A stretch of 64,000 bases of DNA from Collinsella sp. (GCA_018382295.1 JAGZQF010000003.1:1-64000), one strand, 5' to 3'. Shown: positions 25,283-36,022, counted from the stretch's first letter. Made by a program: numbers and translations. The notes: generated from the letters alone by a model not told the origin.

Positions 25283-26794
25283 ATGGCTACGTTCTTTCCC
25301 GGTGAGTCCCACACGTTTTCGGAGTATCTGCTGGTCCCTGGTTACTCGTCCTCGAAGTGCATCCCCAACAACGTCTCTCTTAAGACGCCGCTAACCCGCT
25401 TTAAGCGCGGTGAGAAGCCGGCAATCACCCTGAACATCCCCATGGTTTCCGCCATCATGCAGTCCGTCTCGGGCGTCGACATGGGTGTCGCGCTCGCTAC
25501 CGAGGGTGGCCTGTCCTTTATTTACGGTTCCCAGAGCGCCGAGTCCGAGGCCGCTATGGTCAAGGCCGTCAAGGATCACAAGGCCGGCTTCGTTCAGTCC
25601 GATTCCACGTTGACCCCCGACATGACCATGGAGCAGGTCATCGAGCTCAAGGAGAAGACCGGTCACTCCACCATGCCGGTCACCGACGACGGCACTCCCA
25701 AGGGTAAGCTCCTGGGCATCGTCACCAGCCGCGACTATCGCCCCAGCCGCGATGACCACCAGACGAAGGTCTCCGAGTTCATGACCCCGCGTGAGCAGCT
25801 CATCGTGGGCGACAAGAACATCAGCCTCAAGGTTGCCAACGACGTCATCTGGGACAACAAGCTCAACGCCCTGCCCATCGTCGACGACTACGATCACCTG
25901 ATGGGCATCGTCTTCCGCAAGGACTACGACAGCCACAAGACCAACCCCAACGAGCTGCTCGACGGCGACAAGCGCTACATGGTCGGCGCCGGTATCAACA
26001 CCCGCGACTATGCCGAGCGCGTGCCGCTGCTCATCGAGGCCGGCGCCGATGTCCTGTGCATCGACTCTTCCGAGGGCTTCAGCGAGTGGCAGAAGCGCAC
26101 CATTGAGTGGATTCGCGCCAACTACGGCGAGGACGTCAAGGTCGGTGCCGGTAACGTCGTCGACGCCGAGGGCTTCCGCTTCCTGGCTGACTGTGGTGCC
26201 GATTTCATCAAGGTCGGTATCGGCGGCGGTTCCATTTGCATTACCCGTGAGACCAAGGGTATCGGCCGTGGCCAGGCCACTGCGTTGATCGACGTCTGCC
26301 GCGCTCGCGACGAGTACTACGAGGAGACCGGCGTCTACGTGCCCGTGTGCTCCGACGGCGGTATCGTCTACGACTACCACATGACGCTTGCCCTTGCCAT
26401 GGGTGCCGACTTTATGATGCTGGGCCGTTACTTCGCCCGCTTTGACGAGAGCCCGACCGAGCGCGTCAACGTCAATGGCCAGTACATGAAGGAGTACTGG
26501 GGCGAGGGTTCTGCGCGTGCCCGCAACTGGCAGCGCTACGACCTGGGCGGCGCCGCGAAGCTCAGCTTCGTCGAGGGCGTCGATTCCTACGTTCCTTACG
26601 CCGGCTCCCTCAAGGACGGCGTGGGCGGCACGCTCTACAAGGTCAAGTCCACGATGTGCAACTGCGGCGCCCTCTCGATCCCCGAGCTCCAGGAAAAGGC
26701 ACGCCTAACGCTTGTCAGCTCTACTTCCATCGTCGAAGGCGGCGCCCACGACGTAGTCGTCAAGGACTCCCAGCAAAGCGTCAGCTACCGCTAA
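25283..26794 (+). CDS. guaB: IMP dehydrogenase
   Basis: ATG 25283 after AAAAAGGAG. The 503-residue product has the TIM barrel of IMPDH split by two CBS domains (about residues 105-225: [20 protein letters not shown] and [19 protein letters not shown]). Cys319 lies in the loop [15 protein letters not shown], which carries the covalent E-XMP intermediate; most IMPDHs read GIGPGSICTTR, so this is a variant loop. It oxidises IMP to XMP with NAD, the committed step to GMP. The C-terminal mobile-flap region ([11 protein letters not shown]) also departs from the usual form. A terminator lies 160 bases downstream. Confidence 0.9.
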   Translation: MATFFPGESHTFSEYLLVPGYSSSKCIPNNVSLKTPLTRFKRGEKPAITLNIPMVSAIMQSVSGVDMGVALATEGGLSFIYGSQSAESEAAMVKAVKDHKAGFVQSDSTLTPDMTMEQVIELKEKTGHSTMPVTDDGTPKGKLLGIVTSRDYRPSRDDHQTKVSEFMTPREQLIVGDKNISLKVANDVIWDNKLNALPIVDDYDHLMGIVFRKDYDSHKTNPNELLDGDKRYMVGAGINTRDYAERVPLLIEAGADVLCIDSSEGFSEWQKRTIEWIRANYGEDVKVGAGNVVDAEGFRFLADCGADFIKVGIGGGSICITRETKGIGRGQATALIDVCRARDEYYEETGVYVPVCSDGGIVYDYHMTLALAMGADFMMLGRYFARFDESPTERVNVNGQYMKEYWGEGSARARNWQRYDLGGAAKLSFVEGVDSYVPYAGSLKDGVGGTLYKVKSTMCNCGALSIPELQEKARLTLVSSTSIVEGGAHDVVVKDSQQSVSYR

Positions 26795-26818
26795 GCGGCT
26801 TTCCCAAGCACCGCACCT

Positions 26819-26875
26819 TGCCGTTCAAACCGTCGCTCTCGTACCAAAGTACGCGTCGCTCCTCTTTCATGGCAA
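26819..26875. repeat. Dispersed intergenic repeat, copy 2
   Basis: TTGCCGTTCAAACCGTCGCT, a CGTAC-CAAA-GTACG hairpin, then GTCGCTCCTCTTTC. It matches 19121-19178 with only a handful of changes and one missing base in the hairpin loop, and also follows a gene end. Confidence 0.7.
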
Positions 26876-26953
26876 TTTGCGGCACTTGGAAAACCCTTTC
26901 GTGCTAGAACGAGTTTCAAACAAAGGTTGATTCAAAACCACGTTATTTAGATA

Positions 26954-26988
26954 AAGCGAGATGCCCGCAAGTCGCAGGCATCTCGCTT
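26954..26988 (+). terminator. Terminator-like hairpin after guaB
   Basis: AAGCGAGATGCC and GGCATCTCGCTT pair perfectly over 12 bp with an 11-base loop; the following GTCGTATTT is only weakly T-rich. Confidence 0.65.
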
Positions 26989-27022
26989 GTCGTATTTGCT
27001 ATCATCAGTCAAGTTAACCTTA

Positions 27023-27141
27023 GGGTCGGTCGGCTTAGCTTTGTTCGCTACAAGTTCCGCACGCAAAGAAGAGCACTAAATGTGCTCTTCGTCTTGCGCA
27101 GGACTGTCCGCAGTAGCGAACAAAGCTAAGCCGACCGACCC
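27023..27141 (+). repeat. 119-nt inverted-repeat element in the leuS leader
   Basis: A 29-base arm (27023-27051, beginning GGGTCGGTCGGCTTAGC) is the exact reverse complement of 27113-27141. Inside it a second stem, AAGAGCAC and GTGCTCTT around TAAAT, continues the fold, so the RNA would form one long hairpin ending 23 bases before the leuS ATG and just before its AAAGGAG ribosome site. None of the T-box conserved sequences are present. It is either a cis-regulatory leader or a MITE-like palindromic insertion. Confidence 0.8.
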
Positions 27142-27164
27142 CAGCTAAGATTAAAGGAGCTGAT

Positions 27165-29741
27165 ATGTGCGATTGCACAGATCATAAGGACGAGATTCCT
27201 GCCTACGACGCGCAGGCCATTGAGTCCAGGTGGATGAAGGCCTGGGAGGACTCCAACCTCTTTGCCGTCGACACCGACGACAGCAAGCCCAAGAAGTACG
27301 TGCTCGAGATGTTCCCGTATCCGTCGGGCGACCTGCACATGGGCCACGCGCGCAACTATACCATCGGCGATGCCATGGCCCGTCAGGCCCGCATGCGCGG
27401 CTACGACGTGCTGCACCCCATCGGCTTTGACGCCTTTGGCCTGCCCGCCGAGAACGCCGCCATCAAGCACAACACGCAGGCTGCCGCCTGGACGTATAAG
27501 AACATGGACCAGGCGCTCGCCACGATGAAGCGCATGGGCTTCTCCTACGATCTGGATCGCATGGTCAAGACCTGCAGCCCCGACTACTATCGCTGGGGCC
27601 AGTGGATCTTTGAGAAGATGTGGGAAAAGGGCCTGGTCTACCGTAAGAAGAACCCGGTCAACTGGTGCCCCACCTGCAAGACCGTTCTGGCCAACGAGCA
27701 GGTTACCGAGGGCAAGTGCTGGCGCTGTGGCACCGAGCCCGAGAAGCGCGACCTTGAGCAGTGGTACTACAAGATTACCGAGTACTCTCAGGAGCTGCTC
27801 GACGACCTGGAGAAGCTCCCCGGCTGGCCCGAGCGCGTCAAGCAGATGCAGGCCAACTGGATCGGTCGCTCCGAGGGCGCCGAGGTCGACTTTACCCTGT
27901 GCGACCAGGATGGCGAGCCCATCGAGGGCGACGAGGGTAAGATCACCGTCTTCACCACGCGCGCCGATACCCTTTTTGGCGTCTCCTTCTTTGTCCTGGC
28001 TCCCGAGTACGCCGGCCTGCACGAGCTCGTCGAGGGCACGGAGTACGAGGAGGCCGTCACCAAGATCGTCGAGGACTCCAAGCATATCTCTGCCGTCGAG
28101 CGTGCCCAGGGCACCCTCGAGAAGCACGGCGCTTTTACCGGCCGCTACGTGGTGAACCCCGTGAACGGCGAGAAGGTCCCCGTGTGGGTTGCCGATTATG
28201 TCGTTGCCGACTACGGTACCGGTGCCGTCATGGCCGTTCCCTGTGGCGACCAGCGCGACTTTGAGTTTGCCCGTAAGTACGACCTGCCGATCGTGCCGAT
28301 CATCCTGGACGATGACGATCGCGCTGCCGTCGAGGCCAGCGGCGAGACCATCGATACCTTCCATGCCGAGACCGTCGACTGGGATTGCGCCCACGCTGCC
28401 GAGGGCACGCTCGTCCAGTCTGGCAAGTACACCGGAATGCGCGGCGGCAAGCACTCCGAGGGCGAGGCTGCGATCGTGGCCGACCTCGAGGCCATGGGCT
28501 GCGGTCGTCGCAAGGTCGAGTTCCGTCTGCGCGACTGGCTCATCAGCCGTCAGCGCTATTGGGGCAACCCCATCCCGGCTATCCACTGCGAGCACTGCGG
28601 CATCGTGCCCGTGCCCGAGGATCAGCTGCCGGTGACGCTGCCCGAGAACCTGGACCTGGGCGCAGGCGAGACCCTCGCCGAGTGCAAAGAGTTCTATGAG
28701 ACTACCTGCCCGGTCTGCGGCCGCCCGGCCAAGCGCGAGACCGATACCATGGATACCTTTACCTGCTCCAGCTGGTATTACCTGCGCTATACCGATCCTC
28801 ACAACACCGAGCTGCCCTTCTCCCGAGAGGCCGCCGACCGTTGGATGCCTGTCGATAACTACATCGGCGGCATCGAGCACGCCATTCTGCACCTGCTCTA
28901 CAGCCGCTTCTTTACCAAGGCCCTGCGTGACCTGGGCCTGCTGAGCGTGGACGAGCCCTTCACCAACCTGTTGTGCCAGGGCATGGTCAAGGACGAGAAC
29001 GGCGACACCATGTCCAAGTCCAAGGGCAATGTCGTGCCTCCGAGCTCGGTCATCGAGCCCTACGGCGCCGACACCATGCGTTTGGCGATCCTGTTTATCG
29101 CCCCGCCCGCGAAGGACTTCGACTGGGATCCCAAGGCCGTTGAGGGCGCCAACCGCTTCATCAAGCGCGCCTGGCGTATCGTTTGGCAGCTCGTCCAGTC
29201 CGGTGACGCCAACGTGGCCTTCGACAAGTCCGCGCTCGACGAGGTCGCGATGAAGCTCTATCGCGAGCGTCACCGCACCATCGCCAAGTGCACCGAGGAC
29301 TTCGATCTCGGCCAGTTCAACACCGCCATCTCGGCCGTCATGGAGCTCGTCAACGCGGCGAGCGCCTACCTCAATGCCACTGAGGGTACCGCCCGCGACA
29401 AGGCGCTGTGCTACGGCGTGGCCAAGGATATCGTGAGCGTGCTGGCGCCCATCTGCCCGTTCTGGGCCGACGAGCTGTGGCACGAGGCGCTCGGCTGCGA
29501 GGGCAACGCCTATACCGCTGCCTGGCCCGAGTTCGACCTGGCCGAGTCCGTTGAGGACACGGTGCAGATTGTCGTCCAGGTGCTCGGTAAGGTCCGCGGC
29601 CGCGTCGACGTGGCCCGCGATGCCTCCAATGAGGATATGCAGGCTGCCGCCGAGGCCGCCGTCGCCAAGTGGCTCGAGGGCAAGACGGTCGTCAAGGCCA
29701 TCTGCGTGCCCGGCAAGCTGGTCAACTTGGTGGTCAAGTAA
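27165..29741 (+). CDS. leuS: Leucyl-tRNA synthetase
   Basis: ATG 27165 after AAAGGAG; 858 residues, normal for bacterial LeuRS. The class I signatures are present: HMGH in [12 protein letters not shown] (about residue 55) and MSKSKGN (about 616). Between them lie a zinc-type insert (CPTCK and CWRCG, about 165-185), the CP1 editing domain ([22 protein letters not shown]), and the catalytic core. The C-terminal tRNA-binding domain ends VNLVVK. It charges tRNA-Leu with leucine in the cytoplasm. The unusual inverted-repeat leader suggests special control of expression. Confidence 0.97.
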   Translation: MCDCTDHKDEIPAYDAQAIESRWMKAWEDSNLFAVDTDDSKPKKYVLEMFPYPSGDLHMGHARNYTIGDAMARQARMRGYDVLHPIGFDAFGLPAENAAIKHNTQAAAWTYKNMDQALATMKRMGFSYDLDRMVKTCSPDYYRWGQWIFEKMWEKGLVYRKKNPVNWCPTCKTVLANEQVTEGKCWRCGTEPEKRDLEQWYYKITEYSQELLDDLEKLPGWPERVKQMQANWIGRSEGAEVDFTLCDQDGEPIEGDEGKITVFTTRADTLFGVSFFVLAPEYAGLHELVEGTEYEEAVTKIVEDSKHISAVERAQGTLEKHGAFTGRYVVNPVNGEKVPVWVADYVVADYGTGAVMAVPCGDQRDFEFARKYDLPIVPIILDDDDRAAVEASGETIDTFHAETVDWDCAHAAEGTLVQSGKYTGMRGGKHSEGEAAIVADLEAMGCGRRKVEFRLRDWLISRQRYWGNPIPAIHCEHCGIVPVPEDQLPVTLPENLDLGAGETLAECKEFYETTCPVCGRPAKRETDTMDTFTCSSWYYLRYTDPHNTELPFSREAADRWMPVDNYIGGIEHAILHLLYSRFFTKALRDLGLLSVDEPFTNLLCQGMVKDENGDTMSKSKGNVVPPSSVIEPYGADTMRLAILFIAPPAKDFDWDPKAVEGANRFIKRAWRIVWQLVQSGDANVAFDKSALDEVAMKLYRERHRTIAKCTEDFDLGQFNTAISAVMELVNAASAYLNATEGTARDKALCYGVAKDIVSVLAPICPFWADELWHEALGCEGNAYTAAWPEFDLAESVEDTVQIVVQVLGKVRGRVDVARDASNEDMQAAAEAAVAKWLEGKTVVKAICVPGKLVNLVVK

Positions 29742-29770
29742 GCGCTGCGCGCAAAGCTGACGCATAAAAG

Positions 29771-29806
29771 ACGAGGGGCGATTCGGTTGGGTCGTCCCTC
29801 GTTTTT
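29771..29806 (+). terminator. Rho-independent terminator of leuS
   Basis: ACGAGGGGCGA pairs with TCGTCCCTCGT (11 bp, one G-T) and is followed by a TTTTT run. Confidence 0.85.
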
Positions 29807-29892
29807 CATGTACCTGCCCTGATGTCTGCGGTCAATTGTCCTATTCTTGTGGAGAAGCTGTGCGCACGCTGACCTGCAGATTCGTACTGTGC

Positions 29893-29921
29893 TTGCACGT
29901 TTCCGCAGCTATTGGTATAGT
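29893..29921 (+). promoter_or_regulatory. Promoter of the rimP-nusA operon
   Basis: TTGCAC (29893-29898), a 17-base spacer and TATAGT (29916-29921) make a near-consensus housekeeping promoter; transcription should start near 29928. Confidence 0.75.
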
Positions 29922-29948
29922 TTGCTTGCAAATGAAGTTGTAATTGAA

Positions 29949-29979
29949 AGAAGTGGGGTTTCGGCCCCGCTTCTTTTTT
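29949..29979 (+). terminator. Intrinsic attenuator in the rimP leader
   Basis: AGAAGTGGGG and CCCCGCTTCT form a 10-bp stem (one T-G) with a 6-base loop followed by six T, about 20 bases after the predicted transcription start and 20 bases before the rimP ATG. All transcripts of the nusA operon must pass it, so read-through could be controlled, possibly by NusA itself. Confidence 0.75.
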
Positions 29980-29999
29980 GTATGGATGGAGGTGCCGCA

Positions 30000-30494
30000 A
30001 TGGTCAAGACCAAGACCGAGCAGGCGATTATCGACGCGCTCGAGGCCGTCGCTCCCCAGCACGATATCGACATCGTCGACGTCGAGCTCGTGGGTGCCAC
30101 CAAGGCCCCCTGCGTGCGCGTGCGTATCGAGGGTGCCGAGGGTCAGAGTCTTTCGCTCAACGACGTCACGGCCAACACCAAGTGGGTCGGCGATGTGATT
30201 GAGGAGCTCGACCCCATCTCTTCGAGCTATACGCTCGAGGTGTCGAGCCCGGGTATGGCGCGCCCGCTGCGCCGCCCGTGCGACTTTGCCCGCTTTGTGG
30301 GCGAGAACTGCGAGCTCACCTCCACCGCCACCGAGGGCCGTCGCAAGTACGCCGGCAAGATTGCCGCCGCCACCGAGGCGAACGTGACCCTCGAGCTCGA
30401 GGACGGCGAGTCCGTTACCCTCGATTTCTCTGATGTTAAAAAGTGCAAGTTGAAGCCCACCTACGACTTCAAGCCCGCGAAGGAAGGAAAGTAA
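30000..30494 (+). CDS. rimP: Ribosome maturation factor RimP
   Basis: ATG 30000 after GGAGG; 164 residues. The N-terminal alpha/beta domain (IDIVDVELVGATKAPCVRVRIEG) and the conserved LEVSSPGMARPLRRPCDFARFVG are diagnostic, followed by a small SH3-like C-terminal barrel (LELEDGESVTLDFSDVKKCKL). RimP binds the 30S precursor and helps its assembly. It opens the operon and sits directly before nusA, its usual place. Confidence 0.92.
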   Translation: MVKTKTEQAIIDALEAVAPQHDIDIVDVELVGATKAPCVRVRIEGAEGQSLSLNDVTANTKWVGDVIEELDPISSSYTLEVSSPGMARPLRRPCDFARFVGENCELTSTATEGRRKYAGKIAAATEANVTLELEDGESVTLDFSDVKKCKLKPTYDFKPAKEGK

Positions 30495-30495
30495 G

Positions 30496-31743
30496 ATGGC
30501 AGCATCCGACATGATGTCCGCCCTGATGGAGCTTTGCCAGGAGAAGCACATCGACCAGCTCTACCTGATCGACCGCCTGGAGCAGTCGCTCGCCAAGAGC
30601 TATGCCGAGATCCTGCATCTTGAGTGGGGCGCCAAGGTGACCATCGACCGCACCACCGGCAAGATCTACGTCTACCGCTTGGAGCCGATCGACGATTCCA
30701 TGGACGAGGAGGGCAACTTCACCGAGTTCGAGGAGATTGACGTCACCCCCAAGAACACGAGCCGCATCGCTGCCCAGCACGCCAAGGCCGAGATCAACGC
30801 CATCGTGCGCAACTCCGCCCGCGAGCAGATCTACGAGGAGTTCTCCGGCCGCATCGGTGACCTCATCAGCGGTACCGTGCTGCAGTCCACACCCGACTTC
30901 ACGATTGTCAAGATCCGCGAGGGCGTCGAGGCCGAGCTGCCGCACTTCGACCAGCGCCGTTACGAGAACGAGCGCAACGAGCGTCCGATGGGCGAGCGCT
31001 ACCTGCACAACCAGCACATCAAGGCCGTGATCATCGACGTTCGCGACCCCAACTCCAACCTGCAGCCGGTTCGTGGCGAGCACAGCCGTCCGCCGATTGT
31101 CATCTCCCGTACCCACCCCGAGCTCATGCGTCGTCTGTTTGAGCAGGAGGTGCCCGAGATCTATGAGGGCACCGTCCAGATCAAGTCGATCGCCCGCGAG
31201 CCCGGCCAGCGCTCCAAGGTCGCCGTCCACTCGCTCGACGACCGTCTGGATCCCGTGGGCGCCTGCGTCGGCCCCAAGGGCAGCCGTGTTCGCGCTGTCG
31301 TGGGCGAGCTCCGTGGCGAGCGCGTCGACGTCATCCTGTGGGATGCCGATCCTGCCGTCTACGTTGCCAACGCCCTTTCGCCCGCTAAGGTCACCCGCGT
31401 CCTCATCGACGAGGAGAAGGCCTACGCCGGCGTCATCGTGCCCGACGACCAGCTGTCCCTCGCCATCGGCAAGGAGGGCCAGAACGCCCGCCTCGCCGCG
31501 CGCCTGACCGGCTGGCACATCGACATCAAGTCCGAGACGCTTGCCGCCGACATCCTCAAGAACGTTCCCGTTCACGAGGAGCCCGCCGCCGACCTGATCG
31601 GTGACGAGGAGGACGAGGACGTCCGCCGCTGCGAGTACGTGTCCGAGGACGGTATCCAGTGCCGCAACCAGGCTCGTCCCGGCTCCCGTTTCTGCGGTGT
31701 CCACGACACCGACGCCTTCGATGATGCGGAGGACCTGATCTAG
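30496..31743 (+). CDS. nusA: Transcription factor NusA with a C-terminal Cys/His tail
   Basis: ATG 30496, one base after the rimP stop, with GGAAAG upstream. The 415-residue product has the NusA N-terminal domain (to ~135), an S1 domain (~135-205) and two KH domains ([12 protein letters not shown] and [21 protein letters not shown]). After residue ~375 it adds CX9CX10CX2H (RRCEYV...IQCRNQ...RFCGVHD), a pattern like the small DUF5763-type zinc-binding motif, then an acidic end. NusA promotes pausing, termination and antitermination. The extra tail is not part of standard NusA and its role is unknown. A ylxR gene, usually next, is absent. Confidence 0.93.
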   Translation: MAASDMMSALMELCQEKHIDQLYLIDRLEQSLAKSYAEILHLEWGAKVTIDRTTGKIYVYRLEPIDDSMDEEGNFTEFEEIDVTPKNTSRIAAQHAKAEINAIVRNSAREQIYEEFSGRIGDLISGTVLQSTPDFTIVKIREGVEAELPHFDQRRYENERNERPMGERYLHNQHIKAVIIDVRDPNSNLQPVRGEHSRPPIVISRTHPELMRRLFEQEVPEIYEGTVQIKSIAREPGQRSKVAVHSLDDRLDPVGACVGPKGSRVRAVVGELRGERVDVILWDADPAVYVANALSPAKVTRVLIDEEKAYAGVIVPDDQLSLAIGKEGQNARLAARLTGWHIDIKSETLAADILKNVPVHEEPAADLIGDEEDEDVRRCEYVSEDGIQCRNQARPGSRFCGVHDTDAFDDAEDLI

Positions 31744-31751
31744 CGCGCGTT

Positions 31752-31774
31752 CGCGCCGGGCGGGTCCCGGCGCG
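31752..31774 (+). terminator. GC-rich hairpin between nusA and infB
   Basis: CGCGCCGGG and CCCGGCGCG pair perfectly with a CGGGT loop, 9 bases after nusA. There is no T-run; it may stabilise or process the mRNA. A second small hairpin, GGCACC-CAA-GGTGCC, lies at 31799-31813 just before the infB ribosome site. Confidence 0.45.
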
Positions 31775-31834
31775 TCTTCCACGCTCGTTCAGTCTCTAGG
31801 CACCCAAGGTGCCAGAAAGGGTAGGTGAAGTCAT

Positions 31835-34549
31835 ATGGCAAAAGTCCGTGTGTCCACCCTGGCCAAAGAGTTCGGCATGACCTCCAAGGAACTGATGGGT
31901 CATCTTGCCGAAATGAAGATTCCCGCTAAGTCCGCTTCCTCCGCCCTGGAGGACGCTTACGTCGCCATGGTCCGCAAGCAGCTCGCCTCGGTGATCGAGG
32001 CCCGCGCCAAGGAAGTCGAGGCCGCCAAGCAGGCCGAGGAGGAGGCAGCCGCCGCCGAGGAGGCAGCGCGCGCTGCCGAGGCCGAGCGTGAGCGCATCGC
32101 CGCCGAGAAGGCACGCGAGGAGGAGCGCCGCCAGTTCGCCGCCGCCCAGGCTGCCGAGGAGGCCGCCCGTGCCGAGGCCGAGGCCAAGAAGAAGGCTGAG
32201 CAGGAGCGCCTTGCCCGCGAGAAGGAGGAGGCTGCCCGCGAGGCCCAGCGCCGCGCCGTCCCCGCTTCCGACTCCGGTTCGCGCTTCCGCTCGCTGCTCG
32301 ACCAGATCGCCGCACAGGAGACCGTGCTCAAGGAGAAGAAGGACGCCGAGGAGAAGGCCAAGGCCGAGCGCGCCTCTGAGCGCGGCAACCGTCGTAGCGG
32401 CAACAACGACCGTCGCGGTGGCCGTCGTAACGATCGCAACGCCTCCGACAACAACTCCGATCGCAATGCCTCCGAGAGCCGTCCGCACAGCCATCGCACC
32501 AACGCCAGCAACAACGTCGCTGCCGGCATGGACTTCCCCAACCCCGATAAGCAGGGTAAGGGCAAGAAGCGCAAGGGCGGTCACGGCAACGATGAGGACC
32601 ACTACAGCCGCATGGCTCGTGAGGCCGAGGAGTACAGCCGCGAGAAGGTGCTCGAGGAGGCCCGCGCCGCCGTCGAGGAGGCCTCTCGCGAGTCCACCGG
32701 TCGCCGCAAGAAGCGCAAGGAGAAGCGCGAGCGCGAGGCTGCTAAGGCTCAGGAGGAGCGCAAGATTGAGGAGGCGCTGGCCCAGGGCGTGAACCCCGAG
32801 GAGCTCGACGCCATCAAGGTCTCCCAGGGAGTTACCGTCCAGGAGCTCGCCGAGGCGCTCGACGTTCCGGCCAACGACATCATCAAGCGCCTGTTCCTGC
32901 TGGGCACGCCGCTTACGATGACGCAGTCCATGTCCGACGACCTCGTCGAGCTCGTTGCCGACGACCTGGGCCGTCAGATCAAGATCATCACCCCCGAGGA
33001 GGAGAACACCTTCTCGTTCTACGACGATCCCGCCGACCTTAAGCCCCGCGCCCCGGTCGTCACCGTCATGGGTCACGTCGACCACGGCAAGACGAGCCTG
33101 CTCGACGCCATCCGTCACACCGGCGTCGCTGCCGGCGAGGCGGGCGGCATTACCCAGGCCATCGGCGCTTCGCAGGTCATGATCAACGACCGCAAGATCA
33201 CCTTCATCGATACCCCGGGCCACGCTACCTTTACGGCTATGCGTGCCCGCGGCGCCAAGGTGACCGATATCGTCATCCTGATCGTGGCTGCCGACGACGG
33301 CGTCATGCCTCAGACCATCGAGTCGATCAACCACGCCAAGGCCGCCGGCGTACCCATCGTCGTCGCCGTCAACAAGATCGATAAGCCGGGCGCCAACCCC
33401 GACCGCGTGCGCCAGGAGCTCACCGAGTACGGCATCATCCCCGAGGAGTGGGGCGGACAGAACATGTTCGTCAACATCTCGGCCAAGCAGAAGATCGGTA
33501 TCGACGACCTGCTCGAGACCGTGCTGCTCCAGGCCGACGTTCTCGAACTCAAGGCCAACCCCGACACCTTTGCCTCCGGTAACGTCCTCGAGGCCAAGCT
33601 CGACAAGGGCCGCGGCTCGGTTGCCACGGTGCTCGTGACCCGCGGTACCCTGCACGTGGGCGATACGCTGGTCGCCGGTCTTACCTACGGCCGCGTCCGC
33701 GCCATGCTCGATCCCAAGGGCAACGCCGTCACCGAGGCCGGCCCCTCCGACGCCGTCGAGATCCTGGGCCTGCAGTCCGTGCCCAACGCCGGCGACGAGT
33801 TCCGTGTGTTCGAGGACGAGCGCGAGGCTCGCGCCCTGGCCGATGAGCGTTCGCTCAAGGCCCGTATCGAGGAGCAGAGCCGCGTGAAGCACGTCACGCT
33901 CGAGAACCTCTTCGAGACCATCGCCGACGCCGAGGTCAAGGAGCTCAACCTGATCATCAAGGCCGACGTCCAGGGTTCCATCGAGGCCCTTCAGGACTCG
34001 CTCGACAAGATGGATCAGTCCGAGGTCCGCATCAACACGATCCACTCCGCTGTCGGTGCCATCAACGAGACCGACGTCGTCCTGGCCGACGCCTCCAACG
34101 CCATCATCATCGGCTTTGGCGTGCGTCCCGACGGCAAGGCCCGCTCCGCCGCCGAGCGCGAGGGCGTCGAGATCCGTTGCTACGACGTTATCTACAAGTG
34201 CCTCGAGGAGCTCGATGCTGCCCGTATCGGCATGCTCAAGCCCACCGAGGTCGAGGTTTCCACGGGTACCGCGACCGTCCTGGACACCTTCAAGGTGCCC
34301 AAAGTCGGCATCGCCGCCGGTGTCCGCGTCGAAGAGGGTGAAATCGCCGCGACCGATTCCGTACGCCTGGTGCGCGACGGCATCGTGGTCTTCAACGGTA
34401 AAATCGCTTCGATGCGTCACTACAAGGACGAGGCCAAGAGTCTCAAGAGCGGCTCCGAGGGCGGTATTGGCCTGGAGAACTTCCAGGACATCAAGCCTGG
34501 CGACACCATTGAGGGCTACCGCATCGACCAGGTTGCCCGTACCGAGTAG
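31835..34549 (+). CDS. infB: Translation initiation factor IF-2
   Basis: ATG 31835; 904 residues. The N-terminal IF2_N subdomain ([19 protein letters not shown]) is followed by a long Ala/Glu/Lys/Arg-rich, coiled-coil-like stretch and an Arg/Asn-rich segment (to ~310), then a second IF2_N ([21 protein letters not shown]). The GTPase domain starts near residue 405 with [14 protein letters not shown] and NKID, and domains II-IV complete the protein. It delivers fMet-tRNA to the 30S subunit. The variable N-terminus explains the length. Next gene rbfA follows after 11 bases. Confidence 0.96.
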   Translation: MAKVRVSTLAKEFGMTSKELMGHLAEMKIPAKSASSALEDAYVAMVRKQLASVIEARAKEVEAAKQAEEEAAAAEEAARAAEAERERIAAEKAREEERRQFAAAQAAEEAARAEAEAKKKAEQERLAREKEEAAREAQRRAVPASDSGSRFRSLLDQIAAQETVLKEKKDAEEKAKAERASERGNRRSGNNDRRGGRRNDRNASDNNSDRNASESRPHSHRTNASNNVAAGMDFPNPDKQGKGKKRKGGHGNDEDHYSRMAREAEEYSREKVLEEARAAVEEASRESTGRRKKRKEKREREAAKAQEERKIEEALAQGVNPEELDAIKVSQGVTVQELAEALDVPANDIIKRLFLLGTPLTMTQSMSDDLVELVADDLGRQIKIITPEEENTFSFYDDPADLKPRAPVVTVMGHVDHGKTSLLDAIRHTGVAAGEAGGITQAIGASQVMINDRKITFIDTPGHATFTAMRARGAKVTDIVILIVAADDGVMPQTIESINHAKAAGVPIVVAVNKIDKPGANPDRVRQELTEYGIIPEEWGGQNMFVNISAKQKIGIDDLLETVLLQADVLELKANPDTFASGNVLEAKLDKGRGSVATVLVTRGTLHVGDTLVAGLTYGRVRAMLDPKGNAVTEAGPSDAVEILGLQSVPNAGDEFRVFEDEREARALADERSLKARIEEQSRVKHVTLENLFETIADAEVKELNLIIKADVQGSIEALQDSLDKMDQSEVRINTIHSAVGAINETDVVLADASNAIIIGFGVRPDGKARSAAEREGVEIRCYDVIYKCLEELDAARIGMLKPTEVEVSTGTATVLDTFKVPKVGIAAGVRVEEGEIAATDSVRLVRDGIVVFNGKIASMRHYKDEAKSLKSGSEGGIGLENFQDIKPGDTIEGYRIDQVARTE

Positions 34550-34560
34550 GGGGTAGCGCT

Positions 34561-34971
34561 ATGAAGCAAACGCAGGCAACCCGCCGTCTGGGCGAACAGC
34601 TTCGCGAGAAGCTCGGTTATATCCTGCTCTTTGAGGTTTCCGATCCGCGTCTCGACCTGGTCACCTTGACCGCGGTCGAGGTCGCGGTGGACCGTTCGTT
34701 CGCGCGCGTGTACGTGTCGTGCGACGCGAGCCGCTACGACGAGGTCATGGAGGCGCTCGCCAGCGCCAAGGGTCGCATCCGTAGCCTGTTGGCCCGCTCG
34801 CTCGATTGGCGCGTCACGCCCGAGCTCGATTTTCGCATCGATCGCTCGACCGATGAGGCCGAGCGCATCACGCGCGCGCTGGAAAACGTTCCCGCCACGC
34901 TTGCGATCGAAAAGGACGAGGACGGCTATCCCATAGCGGATGCCGCCCAGGAGGCAGCTTTAGATGAGTAA
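34561..34971 (+). CDS. rbfA: Ribosome-binding factor A
   Basis: ATG 34561; 136 residues. The single KH-type domain shows RRLGEQLREKLGYILLFEVSDPRL at the start and RSLLARSLDWRVTPELDFRIDRSTDEAERI later, both typical. It assists late 16S rRNA maturation on the 30S subunit. It overlaps the next gene by 8 bases, so the two are translationally coupled. Confidence 0.93.
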   Translation: MKQTQATRRLGEQLREKLGYILLFEVSDPRLDLVTLTAVEVAVDRSFARVYVSCDASRYDEVMEALASAKGRIRSLLARSLDWRVTPELDFRIDRSTDEAERITRALENVPATLAIEKDEDGYPIADAAQEAALDE

Positions 34972-36007
34972 TTCCGCCGACCTCGCATCGTGCGAGTCTG
35001 CAGATATTCAGCGACGCATCCTCGAGCTCATCGAGGATGCGTCCTCCATTGCGATTTCGGGACATACGTCTCCCGATGGCGACGCCCTGGGCTCCGTGCT
35101 GGGTCTGGGCTTATCGCTTATGAAGTTTTTCCCCAACAAGGACATTGCCCTGCTGCTGGCAGACGATGACCCGGTTCCGCGCATCTACCGCTTTATGGAG
35201 GGTGCCGACCGTCTGGTGCCGGCATCTGCGTATACCGACAATCCGGACCTGTTCATCTCGGTGGACGTGCCGGTCGTCGAGCGTCTGAACAACTCAGCCG
35301 AGGTGCTCCGCCGCTCGTCGCATGTGGTGTGCTTCGATCACCATCCGGCGCGCGAGGAATTTGCCGAGCTGAGCCTGAGGTGCGTCGGCGCCGCAGCCTG
35401 CGCCATGATCATCGACCGCTTTTTGGACAATTGCGGCATTGTCGCACGTGATGGCGTTGCGACCTGCCTGCTGTGTGGCTTGGTGACCGACACCGGTCGT
35501 TTCCAGTACCAGAACGCCGATGCTGCCGCGTTCCATGCTGCTTCGCGCCTGGTGGCGCATGGCGCCAATCCGGCTCGTGTCGCACTCGAGGTCTATCAGA
35601 GCATGCGCGTCGAGTTTTTGCACCTCAAGTCCATTGTCATGGGCCGTATCAAGACGGTCGCGCACGGGCGCGTGGCGTATAGCTATGCCTTCCAGAGCGA
35701 CCTTGAGGCCTGCGGCGTCACCTCGGATGAATGTGACGGTCTGGTCGATGTGGTGCGTTCGGTGATGGGCGTCGAGGTCTGCCTGTTCTTAAAGGGCATC
35801 GACGGCGATACCAAGGTGCGCGGCAACCTGCGCTCCAAGGGTGACCTCGATGTGTCCGAGATCGCTGCCAACTTTGGCGGTGGCGGGCATCATGCCGCCG
35901 CCGGCTTTTCCAACAACGGAACGATTCGCGAGACGCTCGCCGTGGCACTTCCCATGCTGGCCGAGCTGGTGGGGGAGGATCCCGCTTCGGTGACCGTCGA
36001 GCTCTAA
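34964..36007 (+). CDS. nrnA: DHH-family oligoribonuclease / pAp phosphatase (NrnA)
   Basis: ATG 34964; 347 residues. The DHH motifs are GHTSPDGDALGSVLG (about residue 28-42), a DVP, CFDHHPAREEF (about 124-134) and TDTGRFQY; the DHHA1 domain ends with FGGGGHHAAAGFS. Such proteins degrade 2-5-nt RNAs and dephosphorylate pAp, and some also cleave pApA or c-di-AMP linear products. Position between rbfA and truB is the standard one in Gram-positives. Confidence 0.9.
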   Translation: MSNSADLASCESADIQRRILELIEDASSIAISGHTSPDGDALGSVLGLGLSLMKFFPNKDIALLLADDDPVPRIYRFMEGADRLVPASAYTDNPDLFISVDVPVVERLNNSAEVLRRSSHVVCFDHHPAREEFAELSLRCVGAAACAMIIDRFLDNCGIVARDGVATCLLCGLVTDTGRFQYQNADAAAFHAASRLVAHGANPARVALEVYQSMRVEFLHLKSIVMGRIKTVAHGRVAYSYAFQSDLEACGVTSDECDGLVDVVRSVMGVEVCLFLKGIDGDTKVRGNLRSKGDLDVSEIAANFGGGGHHAAAGFSNNGTIRETLAVALPMLAELVGEDPASVTVEL

Positions 36008-36022
36008 CATTTTGGATGGTAC

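Noticed and set aside
27000..27164. T-box riboswitch before leuS
   Set aside because: The T-box sequence and the AGTA and antiterminator elements are absent; the leader is a simple long hairpin.
27126..29765. 879-residue open frame opposite leuS
   Set aside because: It mirrors leuS on the other strand; Gly/Val/Leu/His-rich low-complexity composition is what GC-rich antisense frames give.
31796..34420. 874-residue open frame opposite infB
   Set aside because: Antisense of a certain gene, with no family motifs and no ribosome site.
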